Source: Paracentrotus lividus
Lineage: Eukaryota > Echinodermata > Echinoidea > Camarodonta > Echinidae
DNA: 64,000 bases
Direction: 5' to 3'
Assembly (NCBI GenBank): GCA_940671915.1
Contig: CALNVZ010002100.1
Span: 70,981,445 to 71,045,444, forward strand
Shown here one piece after another: positions 52,701-61,324 of the stretch. The first letter of the stretch is position 1, and every line of letters starts with the position of its first letter. The notes below the pieces were generated by a model. It was not told the DNA's origin. It searched no databases and saw only the letters and a program-made list of their open reading frames with translations. Both the position numbers and the translations under genes were made by a program.

Positions 52701-55700
52701 GAATTTTGTTCAGGTATTGTAGTATATTTCATTTCATGGTTATGGGCAAGTCCAAGATAATGTTCCCTGAAAAGACAAAATTTCATCTTTGTCTTATGAA
52801 GGAGTTTTTGGTAGAATATGAAAGCCCAAATGTCAAACCTCAAAATTTCATTAAGAAAAATTTGTTAATATGCAAATTTATGCAAATTTGGGGCATCTAA
52901 TTTGCATAAATGGTAAACAGAGCGTTACGTATGGGACATTTATAAAAATTCATAGAAAATCAAAACAAAATTGGTGAGATTCAATCATGGGTGGGACATT
53001 GACCCCTTATCATTCAATTTTTGTTTGTAATACAAAATTGGTAAAATCTAATTAAATATGCAAATTAGCTTGTGTCCAAGCATGAAATGTCCCATACGTA
53101 ACAAATTGAGGACATTTTGTTAAGTTATTTCCCAGAATACAACACTTGAATTGTTGCAACTCTGGAAAGTTCTAATTTATTCAGTGTGACAGTATAATAC
53201 CATTATAAGTTTTGAAAATTTAATTAACTTTTTAATTTATAGTTAATTAAAATATTGATACGTATGGGGAAATCAGTTACATATGGCCATTTGTGTGCAA
53301 TGTCAATGTGGAAGTTTGTGTACAAAGTGAATGTAGAAAAAAAAAATTAAGAGTGCTCCAAAAAGTGATTTATTCACATTTTCTGGAGTTTACAATATTA
53401 AGTTTGCTTTGCCATGATACTTGGTCCATGAAAAAATTAAACCAAAAAAAATTGGTTATAATGGAGAAATATGGAAAAATAAAAAACAGTTGAATAGATA
53501 AGAAATTCACAAAATAATGGAAAACATAAGAATGAATAATGGGAATTGTCAATTTCTTTTAAAATCCTATTGAATATGTTTCAATACAACATTTTAAAAG
53601 AAAAAAAAAAATTTTGGAGTTGAAAATTTTTCTTTAAAAACTTGAATTCTTCTGGTCCCATACGTGGCGCACTACATTTCATGCTATTGCATCAAAGGTC
53701 AAAGGTCATATGTCGTCATCTCCCATCAGTGTATCGCTCTCTTGGATAGGTATCATAAGGATGAGAAAAAATAGTACCTTTAACCTTTACAAAGATTTTA
53801 TAAAGGGTAAAAGGCTCTGAAATGTCACATACGTAACATGCACGTTATCTTGGACTTGCCCTTATACTGCTAATGCTCTGGGGCCCCTTATAATAATAAT
53901 AATAATGATAATGATATATGAAACTTATAATGTTCTAAATGCACTTGATATCAAGTGCTCTAAGCGCATGTGTGCAAGAGATACATTTTCAATGCAACTC
54001 TTGAAAGTCCAGCTCAGCTTTGCATTTAATCTACTCCACATAAATAATTTCCCATTCAAATCTATCATAGATTGATATATTCGTTAACCGACTTTCCACT
54101 CCATTATCATTGACAGGCTGCTGCACCAAGACGGTGGAAGGCCTTTGATGGGAAGTACACCGAGATGGACACGGCTTACACAATCCGTGCAAGGGAACTC
54201 AAAGACATCTACAACAGTCTGAATATGAAGTACCTGACACAGGATGAGAGATTAGATGTCTTACTTACACTCAAACACACTGTCAAGGTAAGAAGCTACT
54301 CACCAATGTAACATCAAGAATGTGAAGAGTCGGCTAGAATGATGTTACGTCACTATATATCACATAGAATTAAGACTGAACATCGAATGTTGAACTGTAA
54401 ATATTCATAAGTCAATGAAATATGACGGTTTGAGGACAACTTCCAACACCAGAAAGGTACGGTGTAATCCTATTTCTAGGGGAATTTGTCCTGCTACGAA
54501 ATATGACCAATGTGAGAAATAATTGGCATAAATAGTTTCCTGAGTATGTCCTGTCCTGGTTTTGTTGCTTCCAATTCAATCAACCCTATATAAAGGTATA
54601 ATGATCCATTAGAAAACACATGAGTCAACAGCCACTGCCCTTCATTTATCTTCATGATATATCCCTTTGTGTGACTGGAACCCGCATTCAGAAACTTGTA
54701 TCCTGTCTGAGTATTTCAAAATGAAAATGTATCTCTTTTAAATCATAGGAGCACGACTGTAAGCTGACGCAAGAGATTATCCAGCTGATAGACCGTGAGG
54801 CTGATCTATTGATGAGAGGGGTGAGAGAATCTAACCTTGAGGGACTACGCAAGAGAATAGCTACTCTCTTCTTACAGTATGTCAAGACACCTACCTTCAA
54901 TGCAGAGGCTGCAAGGTTACTCAAGGTATATCATCCATTCCATCAGTAGGGTTAGAGTTAGGGTTAATATTACGAGTCAAGACACATACCTTCAATGCAG
55001 AAGGAGCTAGGCAACTCAAGGTAGGAATAGTGCAGGATATATTAAAAATATCTGAGATATGAAAAGAAGGAGCAAATATTTCTGTATACTGATAACCAAT
55101 CTGTTTCTTTCCTATTTTATGTCTGATTTATAAAGATTTTCTAGAAGTAATTGGGCACCTGCATATTTGTTCATTTTCAATTTTTTGTTTTTAAAATTTA
55201 TTGTACACATCCTTATATTTTCACTGTTTAAAGCAGGGAAGAGAAATGTATTTAGGTTGTCATTTTGAAGAAGAATTGCTAATTGTTATATGGTTCAAAA
55301 TATTCAACAAGTGTCCATTTGTTCTCTCCACTTTCAGGTTCCCCAAGATCCATCAACGCTGCGTAAGAACATCTACTTCTGTCCTAGCTGTAGTAGCTAC
55401 CTTCCGTCCACTGAGTTCCAACTGGCCTCTAACTCCTCAAACGTTGGACGATGCAGACGCTGTAACAAGCTAGACAATGATGCTAGGACCAGGCAGGATT
55501 ATAGTCACTTCCGCTTCATGCTGAAGGGATTACGCAAGTCAGAAGAAGCTATGGGTGATGGCTCAAGGATTGCTTTTCTTCTGCAGGTATGTGATGGATA
55601 AATGTTTCTTGCATGAGGTATCAGTTGTAGGGGTTGAATGGATTGGTGTGAAAATTTTAATTTGTTTTTGAAATTCTTTATAATGTTTAGTTATCATGAA

Positions 55701-57178
55701 CAGATAGGAGGATTCTGGTGTGACCAACTGCTTTATACAAATAGGTTTGGCATAGGAATAGTTCAGGATGGCACCAATGCAAATAATGTTCATACACATC
55801 ATATAGTCATGAGTTACGCAAATCTCATAATATGCTTTTATTTGGGGGTTTTATTCACTGACAATGGCAACGTCTTTATGTATACCGGTTTTGTTGAATT
55901 TGTTGCTATATTCTAAAGTACATCGGGCATGTTAATTGTGTCTCTGTAGGAGGCTGATCTTCGTTACTTGGTGGTGGATATCTGGAGTACCCAGAGTGTT
56001 CTAAGCTCCTGGGAAGACCTATATGATGTGGTACTGACTCTCATTCTTTGTTTCTTTGTAGGAAGCTGATCTGCGTTACTTGTTGGTGGATATCTGGAGT
56101 ACCCAGAGTGCCCTAAGCTCCTGGGAAGACCTATATGATCTAGTACTGACTCTCATTCTTTGTTTCTTTGTAGGAAGCTGATCTTCGTTACTTGGTGGTG
56201 GATATCTGGAGTACCCAGAGTGCCCTGAGCTCCTGGGAAGACCTATATGATCTAGTACTGACTCTCATTCTTTGTTTCCCTGTAGGAGGCTGATCTGCAT
56301 TACTTGGTAGTAGATATCTGGAGTACCCAGAGTGCCCTAAGCTTATGGGAAGACCTATATGATCTAGTACTGACTCTCATTCTTTGTTTCTCTGTAGGAG
56401 GCTGATCTGCGTTACTTGGTAGTAGATATCTGGAGCACCCAGAGTGCCCTAAGCTCCTGGGAAGACCTATATGATCTGGTTCTTGTTCGCTGGGATAAGG
56501 ATGAGGAATGGTCTCCATGGAATTGTATCCTGCTAACTAAGGACGAGGCTAAGGCTCATTCCCAGATTGATGACCTTGATAAGGTAAAGAGCGTTGGTAT
56601 CATAATATCAACCCTCGACGCAATTCTTTCTTCTTTCATAAACATGGGATGCCCAGGTTGTATTCATTACCATTTCAAGTGATTTTAACATGAGTTCGAG
56701 AATTATGATTGTGCCATTTGACCCTACAATTTATAAATACCCCAGTGTTTTTTATTTCTGTAATACCCAACAAAAAAACACCAAAAAAATGAATAAAAAT
56801 CTTTCTGATCTTTAATTTATCTGTCGAAACCTTCATTATTTTTGTTTTCATTGACATTATATTTTGTTTGATATTGTTTCACCTTGACCAAAGGACCTCA
56901 GATATGTGGGCATTACAATTTTTATCATACTTAGTGGTGTTGCTGTTATTGTTATTCAGTAAAAGAATTAAAACAATTTATTTTTCCTTCTACCTTTATG
57001 CTTGATTCAGGCCTATGGACGTGTTTTCTGCCACAAGATCAAGACGAAGCATACCCGAGCTCGTAACTACTTCTCTCGCTTGCCTGGCATGGCAGAGGTG
57101 ATGCATGAGACTGCAGCAAAGAAGAGATATCAAGAGAAGAGTATCATGGATAGACCTGCCCTCACACTCAAAGCCTAG
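46095..57178 (+). CDS. IQUB: IQ motif and ubiquitin-like domain protein IQUB (complete, 11 coding exons)
   Basis: IQUB is a ciliary/flagellar protein linked to radial spokes. Coding exons: 46095-46701, 49721-49855, 50451-50618, 51163-51494, 51799-52009, 52497-52672, 54117-54287, 54749-54925, 55338-55586, 56398-56583, 57011-57178. They total 2580 nt, 859 residues, all GT-AG and phase-consistent. The human protein is about 790 residues; the excess is a long acidic N-terminus. Order: Glu/Gln/Thr-rich leader (1-200), ubiquitin-like fold (about 203-285), [19 protein letters not shown] block, IQ motif [13 protein letters not shown] (416-428), a charged helix, and CxxC (674, 677) ... CxxC (698, 701). 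The conserved tail runs from [20 protein letters not shown]. The start at 46095 is chosen for its AAG context; an upstream in-frame ATG at 46035 would add 20 residues. A possible poly(A) signal ATTAAA is at 57825. Confidence 0.95.
47699..48829 (+). mobile_element. Truncated hAT transposon with BED-type finger, nested in the fold-back
   Basis: 1131 bp, terminal inverted repeats ATAGCTGCCAAC and GTTGGCAGCTAT, flanked by 8-bp near-duplications ATGTACGC and GTGTACGT (6 of 8 match, transitions only). At 48138-48389 an 83-codon ORF carries [20 protein letters not shown] and HTKSKLH, the C2..H..H pattern found at the N-terminus of hAT transposases. The catalytic domain is missing, so the copy is non-autonomous. 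Confidence 0.7.
48138..48389 (+). pseudogene. hAT transposase N-terminal fragment
   Basis: 83 residues, [20 protein letters not shown]... with [17 protein letters not shown] and HTKSKLHIG, a BED-like zinc finger. The rest of the transposase (RNase H-like DDE domain and dimerisation tail) is absent. Not expected to be active. Confidence 0.6.
49721..49855 (+). CDS. IQUB: IQUB exon 2, ubiquitin-like domain start
   Basis: Acceptor CATTTTATAG, donor GTAAGA. Reads [40 protein letters not shown] and VFMFDG: beta-grasp pattern of a ubiquitin-like fold (strand, loop, strand, helix, F-x-F-D-G). Confidence 0.93.
50451..50618 (+). CDS. IQUB: IQUB exon 3, ubiquitin-like domain end
   Basis: Acceptor TTCACCTCAG, donor GTTCGT. 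Reads [40 protein letters not shown] and [11 protein letters not shown]. Completes the ubiquitin-like fold (QLEI strand) and enters the linker. Confidence 0.92.
51163..51494 (+). CDS. IQUB: IQUB exon 4, conserved KPFLGGFRH core
   Basis: 332 nt, acceptor CCCCCCACAG, donor GTATGT. Reads [58 protein letters not shown] and [11 protein letters not shown]. This is the most characteristic IQUB region and the main basis for the name. Confidence 0.96.
51799..52009 (+). CDS. IQUB: IQUB exon 5, IQ motif
   Basis: 211 nt, acceptor TTTATTTAG, donor GTAAGT. Starts with the IQ motif [14 protein letters not shown] (calmodulin-binding type) followed by a very charged helix ([20 protein letters not shown]) and [17 protein letters not shown]. 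Confidence 0.95.
52497..52672 (+). CDS. IQUB: IQUB exon 6
   Basis: 176 nt, acceptor TCTAATTAG, donor GTATGC. Reads [40 protein letters not shown] and AIQSFLDK, all close to the vertebrate IQUB sequence I remember. Confidence 0.94.
52744..53861. mobile_element. 1.1 kb TIR element with TTAT duplication in IQUB intron 6
   Basis: Ends GGGCAAGTCCAAGATAATGT and ACGTTATCTTGGACTTGCCC are near-perfect 20-bp inverted repeats, flanked by TTAT (52740-52743 and 53862-53865). Interior contains TACGTATGGGACATTT, ATGTCCCATACGTAAC and CCCATACGTGGCG in both orientations. No coding capacity. Confidence 0.7.
53886..53970 (-). mobile_element. SINE 3'-end fragment
   Basis: Read on the minus strand, GCGCTTAGAGCACTTGATAT leads into a decayed (ATT)n tail at 53889-53905, like the tail of the SINE at 18453. 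No tRNA-like head. Confidence 0.35.
54117..54287 (+). CDS. IQUB: IQUB exon 7
   Basis: 171 nt, phase 0 both sides, acceptor CATTGACAG, donor GTAAGA. Reads [34 protein letters not shown] and [15 protein letters not shown]. Confidence 0.94.
54749..54925 (+). CDS. IQUB: IQUB exon 8
   Basis: 177 nt, acceptor AAATCATAG, donor GTATAT. Reads [40 protein letters not shown] and [17 protein letters not shown] partial copy of its 3' end follows 50 bp downstream. Confidence 0.94.
54977..55022 (+). repeat. Partial tandem copy of the 3' end of IQUB exon 8
   Basis: GTCAAGACACATACCTTCAA... through GGCAACTCAAGGTAGG repeats the last about 45 nt of exon 8 plus a donor-like GTAGG, with several substitutions. 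No acceptor of its own. The short stretch between the two copies contains GGGTTAGAGTTAGGGTTA. Confidence 0.8.
55338..55586 (+). CDS. IQUB: IQUB exon 9, CxxC/CxxC module
   Basis: 249 nt, acceptor CACTTTCAG, donor GTATGT. Reads [48 protein letters not shown] and [15 protein letters not shown] and RCRRC, 20 residues apart, look like a zinc ribbon. Confidence 0.95.
55950..56397 (+). repeat. Four extra tandem partial copies of the start of IQUB exon 10
   Basis: Exact 112-bp units starting 55950, 56062, 56174 and 56286, followed by the complete exon at 56398. Each unit is 81 nt of exon (GAGGCTGATCTTCGTTACTT...TATGATCTA) plus 31 nt ending in the splice acceptor (CTCTCATTCTTTGTTTCTTT GTAG). The copies differ at only a few bases. 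Without splicing the frame meets TGA 13 codons after the 81-nt block. A 31-nt intron is below known spliceosomal minima, so these copies are probably skipped. Confidence 0.92.
56398..56583 (+). CDS. IQUB: IQUB exon 10 (complete copy)
   Basis: 186 nt, 62 codons, acceptor TTTCTCTGTAG, donor GTAAAG. Reads [40 protein letters not shown] and [15 protein letters not shown]. Chosen over four upstream near-identical starts because only this one runs to a donor in frame. Confidence 0.94.
57011..57178 (+). CDS. IQUB: IQUB exon 11, C-terminus
   Basis: 168 nt, acceptor CTTGATTCAG. Reads [35 protein letters not shown] and ends ALTLKA before TAG. Basic C-terminus with HKIKxKHxxARNYFS, as in vertebrate IQUB. 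Confidence 0.94.
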   Translation, partial: AYGRVFCHKIKTKHTRARNYFSRLPGMAEVMHETAAKKRYQEKSIMDRPALTLKA

Positions 57179-58032
57179 GCTCACGTTCATGCCTTGGTTA
57201 CAATTAATGAGAAAGTCATACATACCCAAATTATACTGGATGGAACTAAACATCTGGAAATGAGACTACAGAACAAGCCATACACCACATTGATATGATG
57301 GGGTGCAACTGAAGCCATGATAAGTTTGGAAGACTAGTTGGATAAATTACTGAGAAGGGTCTCTCCACACTTCAATTCATGCTTCTTTTTATTTTAATGA
57401 AATAGATTGATACATACCATAAAGATAAAAATAGACCCCAATTGCCAATTTTAGTACTGCTGTCAGCCTTGGTCATAGTTTTGCACTAATTAGAACCAAA
57501 TGAAACCGAGTAAACATTAGTATTGAACGATCAGTTTTAGTATCCCTGTAATGTGTGGAAGAATTTTTCTGTACCACATTTGGCTGAGATCTGGTTTGAA
57601 GATTTGATTATAAAATTGATCATTAATTTTGAAAGGAGAATTAATGATTATGATTACTTGATTCTTTTGATGAAGACTCAAATGTTTGACCAGTTGAAAT
57701 CCTTTGTGCATTTTCTGTGAATGTTTAGACTTCATGAATTACCGTATTAATTACTGTATGACGCATTTATGACGTGTCTCCAGTAGCTTTTCATTGTCTG
57801 TAACCAAGTTTATTCTCTGCCTATATTAAACCTGGTGTATAGTTTTGGTAACGAAAAAGAAATCGGCATAAAACCGATTAAATACATTAAGTACATTGCC
57901 TGTATACAAATTAAATATAGTCTCGTGTTATTTACATTGCACTAAAAAATATGTGTGAGAGATTTTGTGATATTCCTTTCACGATTTTCGGTGAATTTCA
58001 GTGAAATGTTTGAACCGAAACATACTTGTAAC
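57179..58032. other. IQUB 3' region, no further gene
   Basis: AT-rich. Contains ATTAAA at 57825-57830, a plausible poly(A) signal about 650 bp after the stop. Otherwise nothing recognised. Confidence 0.4.
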
Positions 58033-59132
58033 GGTTTTGAGACCTTTGCTTGGGTATCCAGTACCCCGAACTTCCCGCATGAATGGAGCGCAGCGATCTG
58101 TGTGTATCACCCACACAAGAGAATCCCCATTGGTTTTCCATGTGAACGCCTAGTGCACACAGAGATGAGACGGATCCCCGACTTATCTTTTTTATGCCTC
58201 CGCCACCGAAGGTGGTGCCGGAGGCATTATGTTTTCGGGTTGTCCGTCCGTCCGTCCGTACGTCCGTCCCGTTTTCGTTCTCGCGATAACTTAAGAACCG
58301 TTTGACGGATCACTTTCAAACTTGGATCATGTATGCATATGGTAGGGACAATGATCTGATTAGACTTTGGGGTCATTAGGTCAAAGGTCACAGAGGTCAT
58401 TGTATGCATGAAAATGGCTCTTTCTCGCCATAACTTAAAAACCGTTTGACGGGTCAACTTCAAACTTGGGTAATGTGTGCCTATGGGAGGGGCAATGAAC
58501 TGATTAGATTTTGGGGTCAAAGGTCACAGAGGTCATTGTATACATAAAAATAGTTTGTTCTCGTGATAACTTAAGAACTGTGTAACGGATCATCTTCAAA
58601 CTTGGGTAATATGTGCATATGGGAGGAGCAATGAACTGATTAAATGTGGGGATCATGAGGTCAAAGGTCACAGAGGCCATTGTATGCATGAAAATGGCTT
58701 GTTTTTTTTCAAAGGTCAAAGGTCAGAGGTAAGATAGATTTTAAAAAGCTTGTTCTCATGATAACTCAACAACCATTTGACAGATCATCTTCATACTTGG
58801 TACATGTGTGCATACTAGGGTGACAATGATCTGATTAGATTGTGTGGTTACAAGGTCAAAGGTCAAGGTCAAAGGTGTCTGTGTATAAATGAAAGTGATT
58901 AGATGAATGTGTCATATATTTCTGATCTGGCAATGGCGGAGGCATAAATTTCGACCGTGCGCGGTCGAGGATTCATCTAGTTTATACTTATATCGTGAAA
59001 TAAAGACACTAAAACAAGATTTCATGTAATATAACTTTCATTATTATAGTTATAGGATTCAGTCTTGCATATTATCTAACTGTGAATACAAATCATATGT
59101 TTCCTTCTCCCAACACTATACACCAGCTTTAA
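58033..59132 (+). repeat. 315-bp dispersed repeat, copy 2, split by an insertion
   Basis: Left part 58033-58193 and right part 58981-59132 match 45603-45915 in the same orientation. The uninterrupted copy 1 shows the pre-insertion site (CTTATC, T-run, ATACTTATAT). Confidence 0.85.
58194..58980 (+). mobile_element. Helitron-like (Helentron/HINE-type) non-autonomous element
   Basis: Left end ATGCCTCCGCC forms a hairpin (GCCTCCGCCACC, GAA, GGTGGTGCCGGAGGC). The matching inverted repeat GGCGGAGGCAT is subterminal on the right (58935-58945). It is followed by the hairpin TCGACCG-TGCG-CGGTCGA (58951-58968) and, 12 nt later, CTAG at the end. Insertion is within a T-run, with no clear target duplication. 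Asymmetric terminal repeats plus a 3' hairpin and CTRR-type end fit Helentron-type rolling-circle elements. The interior has a GTCC microsatellite and four or more tandem repeats of about 140 bp. Confidence 0.65.
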
Positions 59133-60020
59133 GGTTTATAGCCTGTGAGAAAACAAAAGTTGTTCATGTGCACCCTCAGACAAGTTCCTCAAGGGTTTAT
59201 GTCTTTGAATCTTGTGGCATCATTGTCATGCGTTGTCAGTTTTATGACCCACTGATCAACTGAGATGTCCATTATCTTATACTACATTCTGAAAGATCTG
59301 CAAATGGAAATAATTTATCTGAAAAGTATGTCAAACTATGATGTCTACATTATTATACACACTACTGATTTATTTCGTTTAAATTAAAGCTGAAAAGAAA
59401 AAAAAAGTCATCATGAAAGCAAAAAAGTACCGTGAATAACTTGAGAGTAGGTAAAATATGTTAGATGCTTCTTAGCTATGCACTTGTTTACTGGTTATGT
59501 TTAGACTGCAGTCCAAAGACCATGTACTATATCCGTCCACAAAAATAGCCCAAATGTTACATAATATATATCTAGTTTGTTTATATGTATATTTTATTCA
59601 AATTGTACAGTTATATATACATTTATTGTTTTGTAAGGAAGAGAGATTAATGAATTTGAATGAGTGATTGCTTTAACTCTCATTTAGAGTGTCTTGACTG
59701 TACATGAACATCCACATCAAATTATAACAAGCGCACTAAGCACAATACGTAATATATTCCATTACATTCGGAACAGGGAAAGTTGCATATAGGGAATGCA
59801 TGGAAGATCAAAAAGTTCAATGGTATTCAAGCACTTGGAAGAATTAATTTGAGTGAAACACATTAAAGTCAGATAAATGAATTGTTGAGAGTCTTATAAA
59901 ATTATTAGAATAACAGCAAGTTATTTGCTCTACTCCAAACATATCATCCATTTGTAGCTCTCTTTTGAAGATTTTAATTTTTTGCTAATGGTAATTGAGA
60001 GGCGAGTTGTAGACAGTCTT
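59133..60020. other. No gene or repeat recognised
   Basis: AT-rich intergenic sequence; no splice-bounded coding segment or structured element seen. Confidence 0.5.
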
Positions 60021-60213
60021 AGGACATGATAGCGCAATCGGTTAGAGCGCCCATAAGAAGGTAGCCTTTCTTGCTTTCATGAACGGGAGGTCGTGAGTTC
60101 GAAACCCGGCCGAGTCATACCAAAGACTTACAAAAATGGTACCTAAAGTTGCCTTTAAAGTGGCTACCCTGGGTAAATAAAACGATATTATTATTATTAT
60201 TATTATTATTATA
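60021..60213 (+). mobile_element. tRNA-derived SINE, plus strand
   Basis: Head AGGACATGATAGCGCAATCG with A-box TAGCGCAATCGG and B-box GAGTTCGAAACC, then a short body ending GGTAAATAAAACG and an (ATT)n tail at 60186-60212. The tRNA-like part has mismatches in the T-stem and acceptor stem, so it is not a functional tRNA gene. Confidence 0.7.
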
Positions 60214-60721
60214 GGTCTGCTATGTTGGATAGGTTAGGCAGATATTTTTAAAGCCTTGCATTTAAGATTTACAATTTTATAAAAATTTGACACCTTTTTT
60301 TAGAAGTGTAGTTCGCTACACGAGATGAGCATTCACAACTGGTTCAACTACCTGTATATAATGAAATATAATGTTTTGTGTGGTATATATTTAAATATTA
60401 AATGATAACTGAAGTCCCGAGTTGATTTATTTTGTGTTTTTAATGTTGTTGTTATCATCTAAATGTTCCTTTCCAATGATCCTTTTCATGAAAATGTCAC
60501 ATTTACCAATTTCATAGATTCCAGATATATAAAGGGTGTGATCATTTTAATGCGAATTTGATTGCCTAAGCATCTTACAGTTTAATAAAGGTGATAATAG
60601 TATTATGATGCATGGCAGAAAGAGAATGGGATAGAGAAAGAGAGAGAGAGTGAGTGAGTGAAGGAGAAGGGAGAAGAGAGATTTTAAAGAAATGGAGGGG
60701 GGGGGGAGGAGGGGTTGAGCA

Positions 60722-61324
60722 GGGACGCATTAGTCGTCAGGACTAACTTTTACGAAATTTACTGCCTTCTTTCAAATGAAATAGGGAAATTTTTTAGCAA
60801 GTAACAATAAAAAAAACAATGAAAAATAAATAAAGGTTTGTTGAAAGTTTTTAATGAAGTGTAGAGAATTGTTAATTTGCTGTCACGGATTAAACAAATA
60901 AATTCTTAACAGAGATAGCTGGTATATGAACCCGATTTGTCAATGTGAACATGACTAGAACCGAATTATCTACCGGGCAGGTGTGGTCGATCAGAACTGG
61001 GGGGGGGGGGGGTGGGGGGGTGGTTGGAATTTTTTTTTTAAAACCTCTCCGCCGGTTGAGTCAAAAAGTTACAGTCTGATTTTTTTTTCTTCGACGTCAC
61101 GCGGCCAAGCTATAAGCGAGTGATAAGCCCTTAAAGCCCTCCAAAAATGGTCATATTTTTTTCAAAAAATACAGTCATAAGGAGTAGTTTGTAAGTCATC
61201 CTATCAATATAAATATTGACTACTAGATTTTTTACGGGGGGGGGGGGAGGGGGGGTGCAGAGGCCCAAAATACATTCAATTTAGGCACTTTTTTCGCTTA
61301 AATTTTTGGTTGGTCCTGCGTCCC
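60722..61324. mobile_element. Possible 600-bp TIR element with G-runs
   Basis: Left GGGACGCATTAGTCGTCAGG and right GGTTGGTCCTGCGTCCC are imperfect inverted repeats (GGGACGCA, AGGAC, AAC in order). Interior holds two long G-runs (60999-61020, 61237-61256). No target duplication identified. Confidence 0.4.

Noticed and set aside
56031..56061. 31-nt mini-introns between the repeated exon 10 heads
   Set aside because: GTACTG...GTAG borders exist, but 31 nt is below known spliceosomal intron size and the frame would not gain from it.
57955..58305. 116-codon plus-strand ORF
   Set aside because: Covers the 315-bp repeat and the start of the inserted element; the other repeat copy has stops in the same frame.
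58227..58520. Minus-strand ORF with RTDGRTDGRTD and repeated FKLSRER blocks
   Set aside because: It is a translation of the GTCC microsatellite and the tandem core of the Helitron-like element.
60021..60110. tRNA gene
   Set aside because: A- and B-boxes are present, but T-stem and acceptor stem have mismatches and an (ATT)n tail follows, so it is a SINE head.
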